64,000 bases of DNA from CAYMTR01 sp964393405. GTDB lineage: Bacteria; Bacteroidota; Bacteroidia; Bacteroidales; Prolixibacteraceae. The position numbers and the translations under genes are program-made. The stretch lies in assembly GCA_964393405.1 (NCBI GenBank), contig CAYMTR010000010.1:1-64000 (forward strand), read 5' to 3'. The notes beneath the pieces were generated by a model that did no database searches, was not told the origin of the DNA, and saw only the letters and a list, made by a program, of their open reading frames with translations. This document shows positions 63,859 to 64,000 of this stretch, in pieces (within the stretch, counting starts at the first letter, position 1; each line of letters begins with the position of its first letter).

Positions 63859-64000
63859 TTAACGAGCAACTCTTCCTGAAGCATCACCTTCCATAAGCTT
63901 TTCAACTTCTTCAACACTTACTCTGTTGTAATCTCCATATATTGTATGTTTCAATGCAGAAGCAGCGACAGCAAAATCAAGTGCTTTCTGATCATCTTCC
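63859..64000 (-). CDS. PfkB-family sugar kinase, C-terminal end (cut by window edge)
   Basis: The last 46-47 codons of a minus-strand gene that continues past 64000. The sequence reads ALDFAVAASALKHTIYGDYN and ends GDASGRVAR, typical of the C-terminus of a KdgK-type PfkB kinase. It lies 21 bp before eda, so it is the upstream part of the same operon. With the kinase at 61206, the operon carries two PfkB-like kinases. Confidence 0.8.
   Translation of the reverse strand, partial: EDDQKALDFAVAASALKHTIYGDYNRVSVEEVEKLMEGDASGRVAR

Noticed and set aside
1..64000. CRISPR arrays, insertion sequences, prophage or restriction-modification genes
   Set aside because: No regular spacer-repeat array, transposase, phage or restriction gene was seen on either strand.

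Overview
The window is a piece of an AT-rich Bacteroidota chromosome, most likely an anaerobic or facultative member of the Bacteroidales/Marinilabiliales. The evidence is a SprA/Sov type 9 secretion translocon, a TonB-dependent receptor with an N-terminal carboxypeptidase-regulatory-like domain, the long Bacteroidota form of IspG, Mpl, DUF4837 and probable DUF6452/DUF6048 proteins, and several promoters of the Bacteroidota form TTTG-N19-21-TAnnTTTG. A trimeric [FeFe] hydrogenase points to fermentative or H2-linked metabolism.

Layout. 1-2.1 kb: a sodium:solute symporter with a small membrane partner. 2.1-7.6 kb: hydC-hydB-hydA, with HydB fused to a GltD/NfnB-like flavoprotein. 7.8-11 kb: an acetyltransferase, mpl and a metallo-beta-lactamase-fold hydrolase. 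11-20.2 kb: pdxA (frameshifted)-ruvA-sprA. 20.3-25.1 kb: an envelope/isoprenoid run with a LytM-type peptidase, dxr, rseP, tatA and a DUF4837 lipoprotein. 25.2-27.9 kb: preA, a 50-bp perfect palindrome, an initiator tRNA with its own promoter and terminator, and a nitroreductase. 27.9-35.5 kb: a TonB receptor with a His-rich small protein, an STAS-like protein, an unaccompanied solute-binding lipoprotein, a YycJ-like hydrolase, and small Bacteroidota-specific genes. 35.8-54.4 kb: housekeeping genes (leuS, purN, acpP-fabF-rnc, lepA, yebC, ispG), a two-component pair, a LAB_N membrane protein, a nucleotide-sugar epimerase and a sensorless histidine kinase.

54.5-64 kb: a minus-strand hexuronate catabolism cluster. 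In transcription order it has a PfkB kinase (cut by the window edge), KDPG/KHG aldolase, a UxuB-type SDR, a second PfkB kinase, a sugar-binding lipoprotein, a LarA-family nickel-pincer racemase/epimerase homologue, 6-phosphogluconate dehydrogenase, an ExuT-like transporter and tagaturonate epimerase UxaE. The genes suggest uptake of galacturonate/glucuronate, convergence on fructuronate and mannonate, and exit through KDG/KDPG. A second exit is possible by epimerising mannonate to gluconate and feeding 6-phosphogluconate dehydrogenase.

No CRISPR array, insertion sequence, prophage or rRNA gene was seen. The least ordinary items are the HydB-flavoprotein fusion, the LarA homologue beside gnd, the pdxA frameshift and the perfect palindrome.
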